From NCBI GenBank assembly GCA_934552825.1, contig CAKTEQ010000001.1, positions 1 to 64,000 on the forward strand: DNA of 64,000 bases, written 5' to 3'. Below are positions 45,795 through 54,258 of this stretch, piece after piece. The DNA comes from an uncultured Oscillospiraceae bacterium. Lineage in GTDB: Bacteria; Bacillota; Clostridia; Oscillospirales; Oscillospiraceae. A program made the translations under genes and the position numbers. Under the pieces are notes generated by a model. The model was not told the origin of the DNA. It did not search any database and saw only the letters and a list, made by a program, of their open reading frames with translations. Every line of letters begins with the position of its first letter. Position 1 is the stretch's first letter.

Positions 45795-46553
45795 TTATTT
45801 TCTTGTCGGAATTCCGGCTTCAGCCATAATCGCCTTCAGTTCGGGGATTTTTACATCTCCAAAATGGAATATAGAGGCAGCCAATCCGGCGCTTATATCA
45901 GGGATTGCCCGAAAAAGCTTTACAAAATCATCAGCAGAGCCAGCTCCGCCGGAAGCAATAACGGGCACTTGGACCGCCCCGCAAATAGCATTGAGCATCT
46001 CGAGATCAAATCCCCCTTTGACTCCGTCGGTATCGATCGAATTTACAAAAATCTCTCCAGCGCCAAGGCCTACACATTTTTTTATCCATGAGATTGCTTC
46101 CATCCCGGTATTCTCTCTTCCACCCTTGGAAAACACACGGAACACCCCGTCGACACGTTTTATATCCACGGATAGCACCACGCACTGGCTTCCATAACGC
46201 TTCGCAGCTTCACTTATGAGTGTTGGGTTGTGAATCACTCCAGAGTTGACGCTCACCTTGTCGGCACCGCATTTCAGCACCCGTTCAAAATCTTCTACAG
46301 TGTTTATGCCGCCTCCCACAGTCAGCGGAATAAACACCTGTCTCGCCGTCTCGCATAGAACGTCCGCAAATAGCTGTCTGCCCTCTGCCGAGGCTGTGAT
46401 ATCGTAAAAGACAAGCTCATCTGCGCCGTGAGCGGAATAGTATTTTGCAAGGGTCACAGGGGAGGAAACATCCCTCAACTCGTCGAAATTTACGCCTTTG
46501 ACAACACGTCCATCACGGACATCAAGACAGGGAATAATTCTTTTTGTAATCAT
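45795..46553 (-). CDS. hisF: Imidazole glycerol phosphate synthase subunit HisF
   Basis: A 252-residue (beta-alpha)8 barrel. Catalytic Asp11 lies in PCLDVRDGRVVKGVNF and the second Asp in VVLSVDIKRVDG; GGAGSADDF binds phosphate. Together with HisH it makes imidazole glycerol phosphate and AICAR. It overlaps the end of hisA by 4 bases. Length is normal. Confidence 0.96.
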   Translation of the reverse strand: MITKRIIPCLDVRDGRVVKGVNFDELRDVSSPVTLAKYYSAHGADELVFYDITASAEGRQLFADVLCETARQVFIPLTVGGGINTVEDFERVLKCGADKVSVNSGVIHNPTLISEAAKRYGSQCVVLSVDIKRVDGVFRVFSKGGRENTGMEAISWIKKCVGLGAGEIFVNSIDTDGVKGGFDLEMLNAICGAVQVPVIASGGAGSADDFVKLFRAIPDISAGLAASIFHFGDVKIPELKAIMAEAGIPTRK

Positions 46554-47263
46554 TTTGCTACCTCAATGGCCTCTCTCAGATCAATTGCCCCCGTATAGTA
46601 CGCTTTTCCAATGATTGCTCCGTATAGTCCGATCTTCGCCAGACAGGCAACGTCACCGATCGAACTGACTCCGCCAGAGGCGATTAACTGCCCGGAAAAT
46701 TCCCTGGCTATTTGTGAGTAGAGTTCAAGATTTGTACCCTGCATTGCACCATCTCTGGAGATATCAGTGCAAATAAGCGTTCCAACACCCACCTCCTGCA
46801 TTCGGCGGCAGAAATCAAACGCCTTGAGTTCTGTTTTTTCGGTCCAACCCTTGATTGCTACCTCACCGTCACGGATGTCGATGCCTACGGCTATCTTTTC
46901 ACCGTACTTCTCAACGGCTCTTTCTACAAATCCCTGCTCTGTCGCCGCTGCAGTACCCAAAATCACCCGGTCAATACCGGCATCAAGATATCTGTCGATA
47001 ACATCCATACTTCGAATACCTCCGCCCACCTCACAGAACAGAGCGCTGCGCCTTTTTATGTCACATATTGCATCGAAGTTGGGTGTCTCTCCTGAACGCG
47101 CCCCCTCCAGATCGACAATGTGCATATGCGTTGCGCCTCTGCGCGCAAAGTCTGCGGCAACCGCATAGGGGTCCCCATTATATACCGTCATCTGCGAATA
47201 ATCCCCTTTGAAGAGCCGAACGGCTTTCCCCGAGAAAATGTCAACAGCAGGAAAGATCAGCAT
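46550..47263 (-). CDS. hisA: Phosphoribosylformimino-AICAR-phosphate isomerase HisA
   Basis: A 237-residue (beta-alpha)8 barrel. Asp8 in FPAVDIFSGKAVRL and the Asp in CTDISRDGAMQGTN form the catalytic pair; ASGGVSSIGDV is the phosphate loop. It performs the Amadori rearrangement before the HisHF step. The start overlaps the end of hisH by 7 bases, typical of this tightly packed operon. Confidence 0.95.
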   Translation of the reverse strand: MLIFPAVDIFSGKAVRLFKGDYSQMTVYNGDPYAVAADFARRGATHMHIVDLEGARSGETPNFDAICDIKRRSALFCEVGGGIRSMDVIDRYLDAGIDRVILGTAAATEQGFVERAVEKYGEKIAVGIDIRDGEVAIKGWTEKTELKAFDFCRRMQEVGVGTLICTDISRDGAMQGTNLELYSQIAREFSGQLIASGGVSSIGDVACLAKIGLYGAIIGKAYYTGAIDLREAIEVAK

Positions 47264-47883
47264 ATGTCAACCTCCTTTAATTCGGCAAATGCTCTCAGAA
47301 TTTCAAGCCCCACGCGTCCGCTCTTCTCGGGATGAAACTGGCACCCAAAGATGTTTTTCTTTTGCACAGCGGCAGTCAGCGGCACTGAATAATCAGCTGT
47401 AGCAATGACGCTATCCTTGCAGTTTGTTGCATAATAGGAATGAACAAAATAAACATGATCCCCGTCAGATACATGTCGAAACAGCGGGCTGTCTTTTGTA
47501 AGGTTCAGTGCGTTCCAACCAATATGCGGAATCCTCAAGTTCTTTTCAATGACGTCACCAATATATCGCACGTCTCCCTTCAGAAGCCCAAGTCCCCTGC
47601 ACTCGCCGAACTCATAGCTTTTCTCAAAGAGGAGCTGCATCCCGAGGCAAATTCCCAGCAGCGGCTTCCCCTTTTCGGCTTCTCTAACCACTATCCTGTC
47701 GAGACGCGTATGCCGCAGTTTTTCTGCCGCATTAATAAAGGCCCCCACTCCGGGCAGCAGTATGCGGTCCGCATCGGATATTTTTTTTTCATCTGAAGTT
47801 ACCTCTGCCGCAACGCCTATCGCCCGAAACGAGCTCTGGAGGGAAAACAGATTCCCCACACCGTAATCAATAATTGCAATCAT
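47257..47883 (-). CDS. hisH: Imidazole glycerol phosphate synthase glutaminase subunit HisH
   Basis: A 208-residue class I glutamine amidotransferase. The nucleophile elbow GICLGMQLLFEKS contains the catalytic Cys, and GCQFHPEKSG gives the His and Glu. PGVGAF is the oxyanion-loop strand. It releases ammonia for HisF. The start overlaps the hisB stop by one base. Confidence 0.96.
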   Translation of the reverse strand: MIAIIDYGVGNLFSLQSSFRAIGVAAEVTSDEKKISDADRILLPGVGAFINAAEKLRHTRLDRIVVREAEKGKPLLGICLGMQLLFEKSYEFGECRGLGLLKGDVRYIGDVIEKNLRIPHIGWNALNLTKDSPLFRHVSDGDHVYFVHSYYATNCKDSVIATADYSVPLTAAVQKKNIFGCQFHPEKSGRVGLEILRAFAELKEVDIC

Positions 47884-48470
47884 CAGAGCACCCCTTTTGT
47901 TGACGGAATTTCGTCAGCAAATTCCGCATCAACAACTACTGCCTTCTTTAAAGTCCTTCCGGCAGATTTGAATGCCCCCTCGGCGATGTGGTGGGAATTC
48001 TCTCCCGAAAGCTTGCGGATATGCAGACTGCAGCCCGCATTTCTTACAAATCCCAGCCAGAATTCACGCACAAGCTCGGTATCGAAATCCCCAATCTTCT
48101 CAGTTGGGAACTCCAGCGCATATCCGAGACTCGATCTGCCGGAAAAATCCACCGCTGTCAAAATCAACGCCTCATCCATAGGCAGAGCGGTATCGCCGTA
48201 TCGGCAGATTCCCTTCTTATCCTCCAGTGTTTCGGCAAATGCCTTCCCCAACACTATGCCGATATCTTCCACTGTGTGGTGGTAATCCACAGCCGTATCT
48301 CCGCGGCAGGTAATCGACAGGTCAAAGCGCCCATGCCGCGCAAAGAGCGTCAGCATATGATCGAGAAAGCCGCATCCCGTGTCAACACTGCTCTTCCCTG
48401 TGCCGTCCAGTGCAAGAGATAGTGAGATGTCTGTTTCGGCTGTTTTTCTGGTTATTATAGTCTTTCTCAT
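47883..48470 (-). CDS. hisB: Imidazoleglycerol-phosphate dehydratase
   Basis: A 195-residue monofunctional HisB. DTGCGFLDHMLTLFARHG and DYHHTVEDIGI are the two manganese-binding histidine motifs; a second internal repeat with FVRNAGCSLHIR and NSHHIAEGAFKS follows. No phosphatase domain is fused, unlike in enterobacteria. It overlaps hisC by 4 bases. Confidence 0.95.
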   Translation of the reverse strand: MRKTIITRKTAETDISLSLALDGTGKSSVDTGCGFLDHMLTLFARHGRFDLSITCRGDTAVDYHHTVEDIGIVLGKAFAETLEDKKGICRYGDTALPMDEALILTAVDFSGRSSLGYALEFPTEKIGDFDTELVREFWLGFVRNAGCSLHIRKLSGENSHHIAEGAFKSAGRTLKKAVVVDAEFADEIPSTKGVL

Positions 48471-49531
48471 ATTTCCGTCTCCAATATTTCCTTCAGTTTT
48501 TTCGCCAAAATCTTCATCTGCTCACGGCTACCTATTGAAATACGGTTATAGTCTTTAAGAAGCGGCGTATCAAAATGGCGTATCAATACACCTTTCTCGC
48601 GCAAGCGCCTGTAAATTTCGTATCCCGGTACCGACTTATGCTTTGCAAAAACGAAATTGGCACAGGATGGCAGAACGAAAAAATCCAACGATTCAAGAAT
48701 CTCTGTTGTCCACTCTCGGATCTTAACAATCTCAATACAGTTATTTCTGAAATAGTCTGCATCGCGAAGAGCCCCTATCCCCGCCGCCTCTGTCATTCTG
48801 TTGATATTATAGGGATTAGTGGAGTATTTTATTATGTTGAGATCTTTTATCAATTCCCGGCAGCCGAAGCCAAAGCCAAGCCTCGCCCCTGCAAGAGAAC
48901 GTGATTTTGACATAGTTCCGACAACCAGGAGATTGTCATATTCCCGAACAAGCGGCAAAGCGCTCTCTCCGCCGAAATCGACATACGCCTCATCTATTAC
49001 CACAACTCGGTCTCGGTTTGACGCCACTATACGCTCGATTTCGGAGCGCGGCAGGGCTATACCAGTAGGGGCATTTGGATTCGCCAAAAACACCGTCTCA
49101 TCCCCACCTAAATAATCCTCAACACATATACGAAAATCTTTTCGGAGCGGAATTTCACGGTAAGAAATGCCGTTCAGCTCGGCAAATACCGAATAAAAGC
49201 CGTACGTTATATTGGGGAAAACCGCAGAGTGCTCCTTGTCGCAAAACGCCATAAAGGCGAAGTTCAGAATCTCATCCGAACCGTTGGTGAACAGAATTTC
49301 TTCCTTGTCCACGCCAAAGTATTCTGCAGCTTCACGGATGAGATCGCGGCACTCCGGATCCGAATAAAGCTGGAGATTTTCCGCTGCTTTTCTTGCCATG
49401 GTCTGAGCTGTCGGAGACGGAGGAAATGGCGATTCATTGGTATTCAATTTGATATACTGCTGTTCCTTTGGTTGTTCTCCCGGTATATAAGGCACCAATG
49501 CATCATACTTTTTGCTGAAAAACCGGCTCAT
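48467..49531 (-). CDS. hisC: Histidinol-phosphate aminotransferase
   Basis: A 354-residue fold-type I aminotransferase. NTNESPFPPSP near the N-terminus, ANPNAPTGIAL, DEAYVDFGG and the PLP lysine in SKSRSLAGARLGFG are present. It converts imidazole-acetol phosphate to histidinol phosphate. ATG 49531 is taken as start; it overlaps the hisD stop codon by one base, and a TTG one codon upstream is the alternative. Confidence 0.94.
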   Translation of the reverse strand: MSRFFSKKYDALVPYIPGEQPKEQQYIKLNTNESPFPPSPTAQTMARKAAENLQLYSDPECRDLIREAAEYFGVDKEEILFTNGSDEILNFAFMAFCDKEHSAVFPNITYGFYSVFAELNGISYREIPLRKDFRICVEDYLGGDETVFLANPNAPTGIALPRSEIERIVASNRDRVVVIDEAYVDFGGESALPLVREYDNLLVVGTMSKSRSLAGARLGFGFGCRELIKDLNIIKYSTNPYNINRMTEAAGIGALRDADYFRNNCIEIVKIREWTTEILESLDFFVLPSCANFVFAKHKSVPGYEIYRRLREKGVLIRHFDTPLLKDYNRISIGSREQMKILAKKLKEILETEI

Positions 49532-50811
49532 CAATTGTCCCCCTTTACACGGATCAAAGCGCTCTCCGCGTGACCTGTAAGCCCCTCGGTTCGGGCAAAA
49601 TATGCTACATCCTCAGCCACATTTTTCAAGGCCTCCGGGGTAAAGTATGTATATTGGATCTTTTTCACAAAATCATCAACCGATAGCGGGCTGGAGAAGC
49701 GTGCCGTTCCGCTTGTAGGCAGGGTATGGTTAGGGCCTGCTATATAGTCTCCCAGTGCCTCTGGACAATTATACCCCATGAATACAGAGCCTGCGTGACG
49801 CACCTTATCAAGATAATCAAACGGCTGCGCAACACATAGTTCAAGATGCTCGGGGGCTATCTTGTTGGATATTTCAATTGCCTGCTCAAGCGTTTCTGTC
49901 ACAATTATTTTTCCGTTCTCCTCTACGGATGCTCTTGCTATTTCAGCTCTTTCCAGCAGCGGAAGTTGGTGCTCAATCTCTTTCTGCACCAAAAGTGCAA
50001 GCTCATATGAGTTAGTAACCAGTACCGAACTTGCCATCCTGTCGTGCTCTGCCTGTGAAAGCATATCTGCCGCCGCAAAGCGGGGATTCGTATTGCTGTC
50101 AGCTACAATGAGTATTTCGCTGGGACCTGCTATCATATCAATCGACACCTTGCCATAAACCTGTTTTTTGGCCTCGGCTACATATGCGTTGCCCGGTCCC
50201 ACTATCTTGTCTACCGCGGGAATGCTCTCGGTGCCGAAAGCAAGTGCAGCAATCGCCTGGGCACCTCCAACCTTAAATATCTTATCCACACCCGCAACAT
50301 ACGCAGCTGCAAGAATGGCGGGGTTGACTTTGCCCTCTGCATTCGGAGGCGTCACCATGATCACCTCCCCGCATCCCGCTATTTTTGCCGGAATGGCATC
50401 CATAAGCACGGTTGACGGATATGCCGCCGTCCCCCCCGGAACATATAGCCCAACACGATCAAGAGGCGTTATTTTCTGACCAGTTACCACGCCGTCCTGC
50501 TCGTTCTGAAGAAAAGAGGTGCGTACCTGCTTGCGATGGAACTGTTCAATATTGTCAGCAGCCTTTTCAAGAACCTCTAAAAGCTTTGGCTCAACCGTGG
50601 CAGCCGCCTGGTCTATCTCTGCTTGCGTGACCGCAAGGCTTGTCAGCTCTGCTCCATCAAATTTTTTCCCGTAGTCAAAAAGCGCCGCGTCTCCCTCAGC
50701 GCAAACTCTTTCTATAATTTCCGATACTGCTGCCTCAACATTGACCTTTGGTTCCATGCGGGCAAAAATCTCGTTGTTCGGAACCTGTCCGTATTGGTAT
50801 ATCCTTATCAT
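49531..50811 (-). CDS. hisD: Histidinol dehydrogenase
   Basis: A 426-residue zinc enzyme doing the last two oxidations to histidine. Recognisable blocks are VPGGTAAYPSTVLM, GGAQAIAALAFGTESIP, VGPGNAYVAEAKK, DMIAGPSEILI and SQAEHDRMA, with the catalytic Glu/His pair in IAPEHLEL. It overlaps hisG by 4 bases (ATGA). Length is normal. Confidence 0.96.
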   Translation of the reverse strand: MIRIYQYGQVPNNEIFARMEPKVNVEAAVSEIIERVCAEGDAALFDYGKKFDGAELTSLAVTQAEIDQAAATVEPKLLEVLEKAADNIEQFHRKQVRTSFLQNEQDGVVTGQKITPLDRVGLYVPGGTAAYPSTVLMDAIPAKIAGCGEVIMVTPPNAEGKVNPAILAAAYVAGVDKIFKVGGAQAIAALAFGTESIPAVDKIVGPGNAYVAEAKKQVYGKVSIDMIAGPSEILIVADSNTNPRFAAADMLSQAEHDRMASSVLVTNSYELALLVQKEIEHQLPLLERAEIARASVEENGKIIVTETLEQAIEISNKIAPEHLELCVAQPFDYLDKVRHAGSVFMGYNCPEALGDYIAGPNHTLPTSGTARFSSPLSVDDFVKKIQYTYFTPEALKNVAEDVAYFARTEGLTGHAESALIRVKGDN

Positions 50812-51437
50812 AATGTCTCCTTCACCTGCTTCGTCATTGCTTCGACAACCTCATTTATTTTCTTATTGATAAACTGGTATGCCGCTTTGTTGGCTATGAG
50901 CCGCGCGCTGATAGGCACCACCGTATCAAAAACCATCAGATTGTTCTCCTTGAGCGTGGTCCCTGTTTCCACAATGTCCACTATTACGTCAGACAGATTA
51001 AGTATTGGTGCAAGCTCAATTGAGCCGTTGAGGTGAATAATATCAATGTTCCTTCCCTTGGCGAGATAGTATGAGGCGGCAATGCGTGAAAATTTAGTAG
51101 CGACACGGAGGGTTCTGCCCGCATCGTCCCGGAAATCCCGCTTTGCCGCTACCGCCATATGGCATTTACCTATACGAAGGTCAAGAAGCTCGTATACATC
51201 CGGCTCATATTCAAGCAGAATATCCTTTCCCGCAACGCCAAGGTCGGCAGCTCCCCGTTCGACATAAATCGCAACATCAGAGGGCTTTACCCAAAAATAC
51301 CGAACTCCGCACTCGTCGTTTTCAAAAATCAACTTTCGATTTTTTTCATGAATAGCACAACAATTGTATCCAGCATTTTCAAACATCGCATATACCTTTT
51401 CTCCCAGGCGTCCCTTTGGCAGAGCTATATTAAGCAT
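50808..51437 (-). CDS. hisG: ATP phosphoribosyltransferase catalytic subunit, short form
   Basis: A 209-residue HisG without the C-terminal regulatory domain. LNIALPKGRLGEKVY, VYVERGAADLGVAGKD and the PRPP-binding stretch DVIVDIVETGTTLKENN are clear. Short HisG needs HisZ for activity and feedback, and hisZ is directly upstream. The start is ATG 51437 by analogy with other HisG proteins; TTG 51446 is possible. It starts inside the end of hisZ. Confidence 0.94.
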   Translation of the reverse strand: MLNIALPKGRLGEKVYAMFENAGYNCCAIHEKNRKLIFENDECGVRYFWVKPSDVAIYVERGAADLGVAGKDILLEYEPDVYELLDLRIGKCHMAVAAKRDFRDDAGRTLRVATKFSRIAASYYLAKGRNIDIIHLNGSIELAPILNLSDVIVDIVETGTTLKENNLMVFDTVVPISARLIANKAAYQFINKKINEVVEAMTKQVKETL

Positions 51438-52554
51438 TTTCTGCAATTACCTTCACCTCTCCGTCAACAATTTTAAGTGTTCGTCTGCAAACCAGCCCCT
51501 TCGGAATTCTGCTCTGCACCAAGACGGTCTCTCCGCTCTGTCGGAGTCTATCTGCCACACGGCTCACCACTTCCGGGGACTCCGCGCGATTATACAGGAC
51601 AAGTGTATCAACATCGTATTCTCTTTCATCCCGGAACAACTGCTCCAGCCTGTCAGGATATACCGCAAAGCCGACAGCGCCTGATTTCCGTCCCATTTTT
51701 TTCATCAATGTATCATACTGCCCGCCTGAAATCACGCTGTCGGGGACTCCCCGGGTGAACCCCTTGAATACAAACCCATTATAATAGTTAAGATCGCCAA
51801 CAGCAGAAAAGTCAACAAAGATAATGCCGCGTAGACTTTCAATACTATCAAGTGCCAACGTGATCCCCGCGAATTCAGAAAGGGTTTCCTCACAAACATA
51901 ACCGCGAAGCAACCGCCTGACCTCGGGCAGCACCTGTGCCGGTGTGCCATGTATCGCCGACAAGCGCTGTATCACCGCAGCAGCATCCTCGGTACAGCTT
52001 CCATCACGGCACAGCAGCTCAAGCCCGTGACGGTTCTTTTCACCGAAAAGCCGGATTGCCTTTAATTTCTCGGATGCAGAAAAATTCATTGTGTCAAGCA
52101 GTTCGGACAAAATCCCTAAGTGGGACAACTCAAGCACGCAGTCATTTTTCAGGCAAAGGAGACTTTCTCCCGCCAGCCTCAGCACCTCGAAAACAGTGTA
52201 TCCGTCAACATTTCCGATAGCCTCAAGCCCAGTCTGCATCAGCTCGCGAAAGCTGTTTGATCCCTTTGATACCCGGTATACGCTTTCATGATAGTAGACC
52301 TTCTGTACCGCCGGTATATCATCCCGTGCATTTTTTACTATCGAAAGTGTAACATCGGGTTTGAGCGCCATCAGCTTTCCGTTTGTATCAGTGAAAGTGA
52401 GGACATTCTCGGAGATAAGAAAATCCTTGTGGTTGGCATAGAAGTCATATTCTTCAAATTTGCTCATTTTATAATGGGTGTAACCATTGCGCTCATACAG
52501 CTCCCCCAGAGTAAACATAATTTGCTCGCAGGGGTTCAAAAAAAATGATTTCAA
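51430..52554 (-). CDS. hisZ: ATP phosphoribosyltransferase regulatory subunit HisZ
   Basis: A 374-residue histidyl-tRNA-synthetase-like protein without an anticodon-binding domain suited for charging. LKPDVTLSIVKNARDD, KVYYHESVYRVSKG and ELMQTGLEAIGNVDGYT correspond to motifs of the HisZ family, and YYNGFVFKGFTRGVPDSVISGGQYD is the HisA-like motif. It forms a complex with short HisG. TTG 52554 is chosen since AAAGGAGGAG lies 8 bases upstream; this leaves 4 bases to hisR. Confidence 0.92.
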   Translation of the reverse strand: MKSFFLNPCEQIMFTLGELYERNGYTHYKMSKFEEYDFYANHKDFLISENVLTFTDTNGKLMALKPDVTLSIVKNARDDIPAVQKVYYHESVYRVSKGSNSFRELMQTGLEAIGNVDGYTVFEVLRLAGESLLCLKNDCVLELSHLGILSELLDTMNFSASEKLKAIRLFGEKNRHGLELLCRDGSCTEDAAAVIQRLSAIHGTPAQVLPEVRRLLRGYVCEETLSEFAGITLALDSIESLRGIIFVDFSAVGDLNYYNGFVFKGFTRGVPDSVISGGQYDTLMKKMGRKSGAVGFAVYPDRLEQLFRDEREYDVDTLVLYNRAESPEVVSRVADRLRQSGETVLVQSRIPKGLVCRRTLKIVDGEVKVIAENA

Positions 52555-52558
52555 AGGT

Positions 52559-52849
52559 TTACTCCTCCTTTTTCCCAAGCTTCAAGATAGCCCATGTATA
52601 TCCTCCGGCTCCGTATCTCAGGCACTTGCTGACTCGTCCGATCGTCGCCGTGCTAATCCCGATCTTCTCGTTGATCTCCTGATAATTTCTCCCCTCTGAC
52701 AGCAGCACGGCAGCATTAAGCCGCTTTGCCATATCCAGAACCTCTTTTATAGTACAGAGATCGTCAAAAAACGCATAGCATTCGTCAATCGTCTCTAAAT
52801 TCAGAATTGTTTGAAACAGTTGGTCGACCGATTTGCAATTGTAATTCAT
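52559..52849 (-). CDS. hisR: TrpR/YerC-family regulator, probable HisR
   Basis: A 96-residue protein of the YerC/YecD subgroup of TrpR-like repressors. The helix-turn-helix is NYQEINEKIGISTATIGRVSKCL, preceded by DMAKRLNAAVLLSEG. Related proteins in Gram-positive bacteria regulate histidine genes. Here it is the first gene of the his operon, which strongly supports that role. ATG 52849 follows GGGAGGTG. The A/T-rich promoter region just upstream carries repeated TAATA(A) that may be its operator. Confidence 0.88.
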   Translation of the reverse strand: MNYNCKSVDQLFQTILNLETIDECYAFFDDLCTIKEVLDMAKRLNAAVLLSEGRNYQEINEKIGISTATIGRVSKCLRYGAGGYTWAILKLGKKEE

Positions 52850-52894
52850 TGGCGCACCTCCCACTTTATCGCATTACCATATTATTACGTTATT

Positions 52895-52923
52895 AATTTA
52901 TTACTTTCCTTTGTTAAAGTCAA
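52895..52923 (-). promoter_or_regulatory. Promoter of the his operon
   Basis: Minus strand TTGACT (52918-52923), 17-base spacer, TAAATT (52895-52900); the following leader has several TAATA repeats that may bind HisR. Confidence 0.75.
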
Positions 52924-53018
52924 GCGGCATCTAGAAAAAATTCTTCTGCAATTATCCGTTTTTTTATAGTCTTTTTTGGTACTTATACATATAGGTCTAT
53001 GCCTATCTGATGGCGGCG

Positions 53019-53103
53019 ACTTGCGATAGCCGGTCTGGCAGAGCTTGACCCCGAGAACATTAAGCTGTCCGACAACGAATGCATTTCAGGACTTTTGGCT
53101 TAG
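53019..53103 (+). pseudogene. Short gene remnant right of the his operon
   Basis: A plus-strand frame reads AIAGLAELDPENIKLS-DNECISGLLA before a stop at 53101-53103. It has protein-like composition but no start or upstream continuation. The source gene is not recognised; it lies just inside the right-hand obg-tail repeat. Confidence 0.35.
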
Positions 53104-53115
53104 TTAAATTAGCAT

Positions 53116-53212
53116 CACAAGAGTGATGCAGTCATCATGTACGTCCTTAAAGTTGAATACCAGTCCTGATAAATATGTAAGGCTGCGGCATAAGCCGCAG
53201 CCTTTTCTTTTC
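53116..53212. repeat. Decayed obg 3' end and terminator, right copy
   Basis: The frame reads HKSDAVIMYVLKVEYQS then a stop, aligning with HEGDTVSMYDLEFEYQP of obg. The terminator hairpin (53181-53202) and its surroundings are almost identical to 44951-44992. There is no obg gene body upstream. Confidence 0.88.
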
Positions 53213-53226
53213 TGGATAAGCCTAAG

Positions 53227-53427
53227 TTACTTAAGGCCGTTCTCGTAGGCCTCGATCATCTTCTTGACCATCTGACCGCCTACGCTGCCTGCCTGTCTGG
53301 AAGTAAGGTCGCCGTTGTAACCCTGCTTCAGGTTAACGCCGACATCTGCAGCTGCTTCCATCTTGAACTTATTCATAGCCTCGCGTGCTTCGGGAATGTT
53401 AAGCTTGTTGTTATTCTTGCTGGACAT
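53227..53427 (-). CDS. Alpha/beta-type small acid-soluble spore protein
   Basis: A 66-residue SASP. EAREAMNKFKMEAAADVGVN and YNGDLTSRQAGSVGGQMVKKMI match the two conserved DNA-binding helices and the loop; the GPR protease site usually lies in the first helix around the Glu-Ala region. It coats and protects spore DNA. ATG 53427 follows AAAGGAG. Sigma-G control is expected, but I could not pick a convincing promoter. Confidence 0.95.
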   Translation of the reverse strand: MSSKNNNKLNIPEAREAMNKFKMEAAADVGVNLKQGYNGDLTSRQAGSVGGQMVKKMIEAYENGLK

Positions 53428-53593
53428 GAGTCAAACTCCTTTTTTACGTTTCTTTGGGATCGCAAGACTATTTTTACCCCGATATCCGCCATTATTCTTT
53501 TCTCCGTTGGTAAGTTCTGTAAATCTCTATTGACCGCTGCCGGTCTTTCGAATAAAATGTATGAACAATAATAAAAACAAGGGGATTTGTGAA

Positions 53594-54205
53594 ATGTCTG
53601 CAAAGCTCTATTTTCGTTACGGCGCCATGGGCAGCTCAAAAACCGCAAACGCGCTGATAGCCCGCTTTAATTATGAAGAAAACGGCATGGAAACTCTCCT
53701 GCTCAAGCCCGCTATCGACACCCGCGACGGGGAACAGCTTATCACTTCACGCGTCGGGCTTCAGTACCCATGCAAGCTTGTGGATGAGATCATCTCTTCC
53801 GACGGCACTATAATAAGCGAAGAGGACGAGATACGCAGCGGCAAATACGCCTGCATAATCATCGACGAAGCCCAGTTCCTTACAAAAGCCCAGGTAGATA
53901 CTCTCGCCGTCATAGTGGACGATTACAACGTCCCCGTCATGTGCTACGGGCTTCGGGCGGATTTTCGCAATGAGTTTTTCCCCGGCAGCGCCAGGCTCAT
54001 GGCCATTGCGGATAAAATCGAAGAGGTCAAGACCATCTGCTGGTGCGGCAGGAAGGCCACATGCAACGCCCGCTATAATGAATACGGCATAATAAAAGAG
54101 GGCGAGCAGATCGTCCTGGGAAGCAACGAAAAATACACGGCGCTGTGCCGCAAGCATTTCCGGGAGGGAAATCTGAACCTCCGGAAATCTGATTTTATCA
54201 AATAA
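53594..54205 (+). CDS. tdk: Thymidine kinase (type II)
   Basis: A 203-residue type II thymidine kinase. The P-loop is YGAMGSSKT, the Walker-B/lasso part IIIDEAQFLT, and zinc cysteines are in CWCGRKATCNAR and the later CRKHF. It salvages thymidine to dTMP. ATG 53594 is preferred, with AAGGGG about 10 bases upstream; the longer frame gives no conserved sequence. Monocistronic with a bidirectional terminator. Confidence 0.95.
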   Translation: MSAKLYFRYGAMGSSKTANALIARFNYEENGMETLLLKPAIDTRDGEQLITSRVGLQYPCKLVDEIISSDGTIISEEDEIRSGKYACIIIDEAQFLTKAQVDTLAVIVDDYNVPVMCYGLRADFRNEFFPGSARLMAIADKIEEVKTICWCGRKATCNARYNEYGIIKEGEQIVLGSNEKYTALCRKHFREGNLNLRKSDFIK

Positions 54206-54206
54206 C

Positions 54207-54244
54207 AAAACGGGCTCCCGCCACGACGGCGGGAGCCCGTTTTT
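54207..54244. terminator. Bidirectional terminator (tdk / AGCS)
   Basis: AAAACGGGCTCCCGCC-ACGAC-GGCGGGAGCCCGTTTT between converging genes. Confidence 0.9.
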
Positions 54245-54258
54245 CATATCTCAGCCGC

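Noticed and set aside
44993..53115. Insertion sequence or composite transposon carrying the his operon
   Set aside because: No transposase, terminal inverted repeats or short target duplication seen; the flanking repeat is an obg 3' end, which points to another mechanism.
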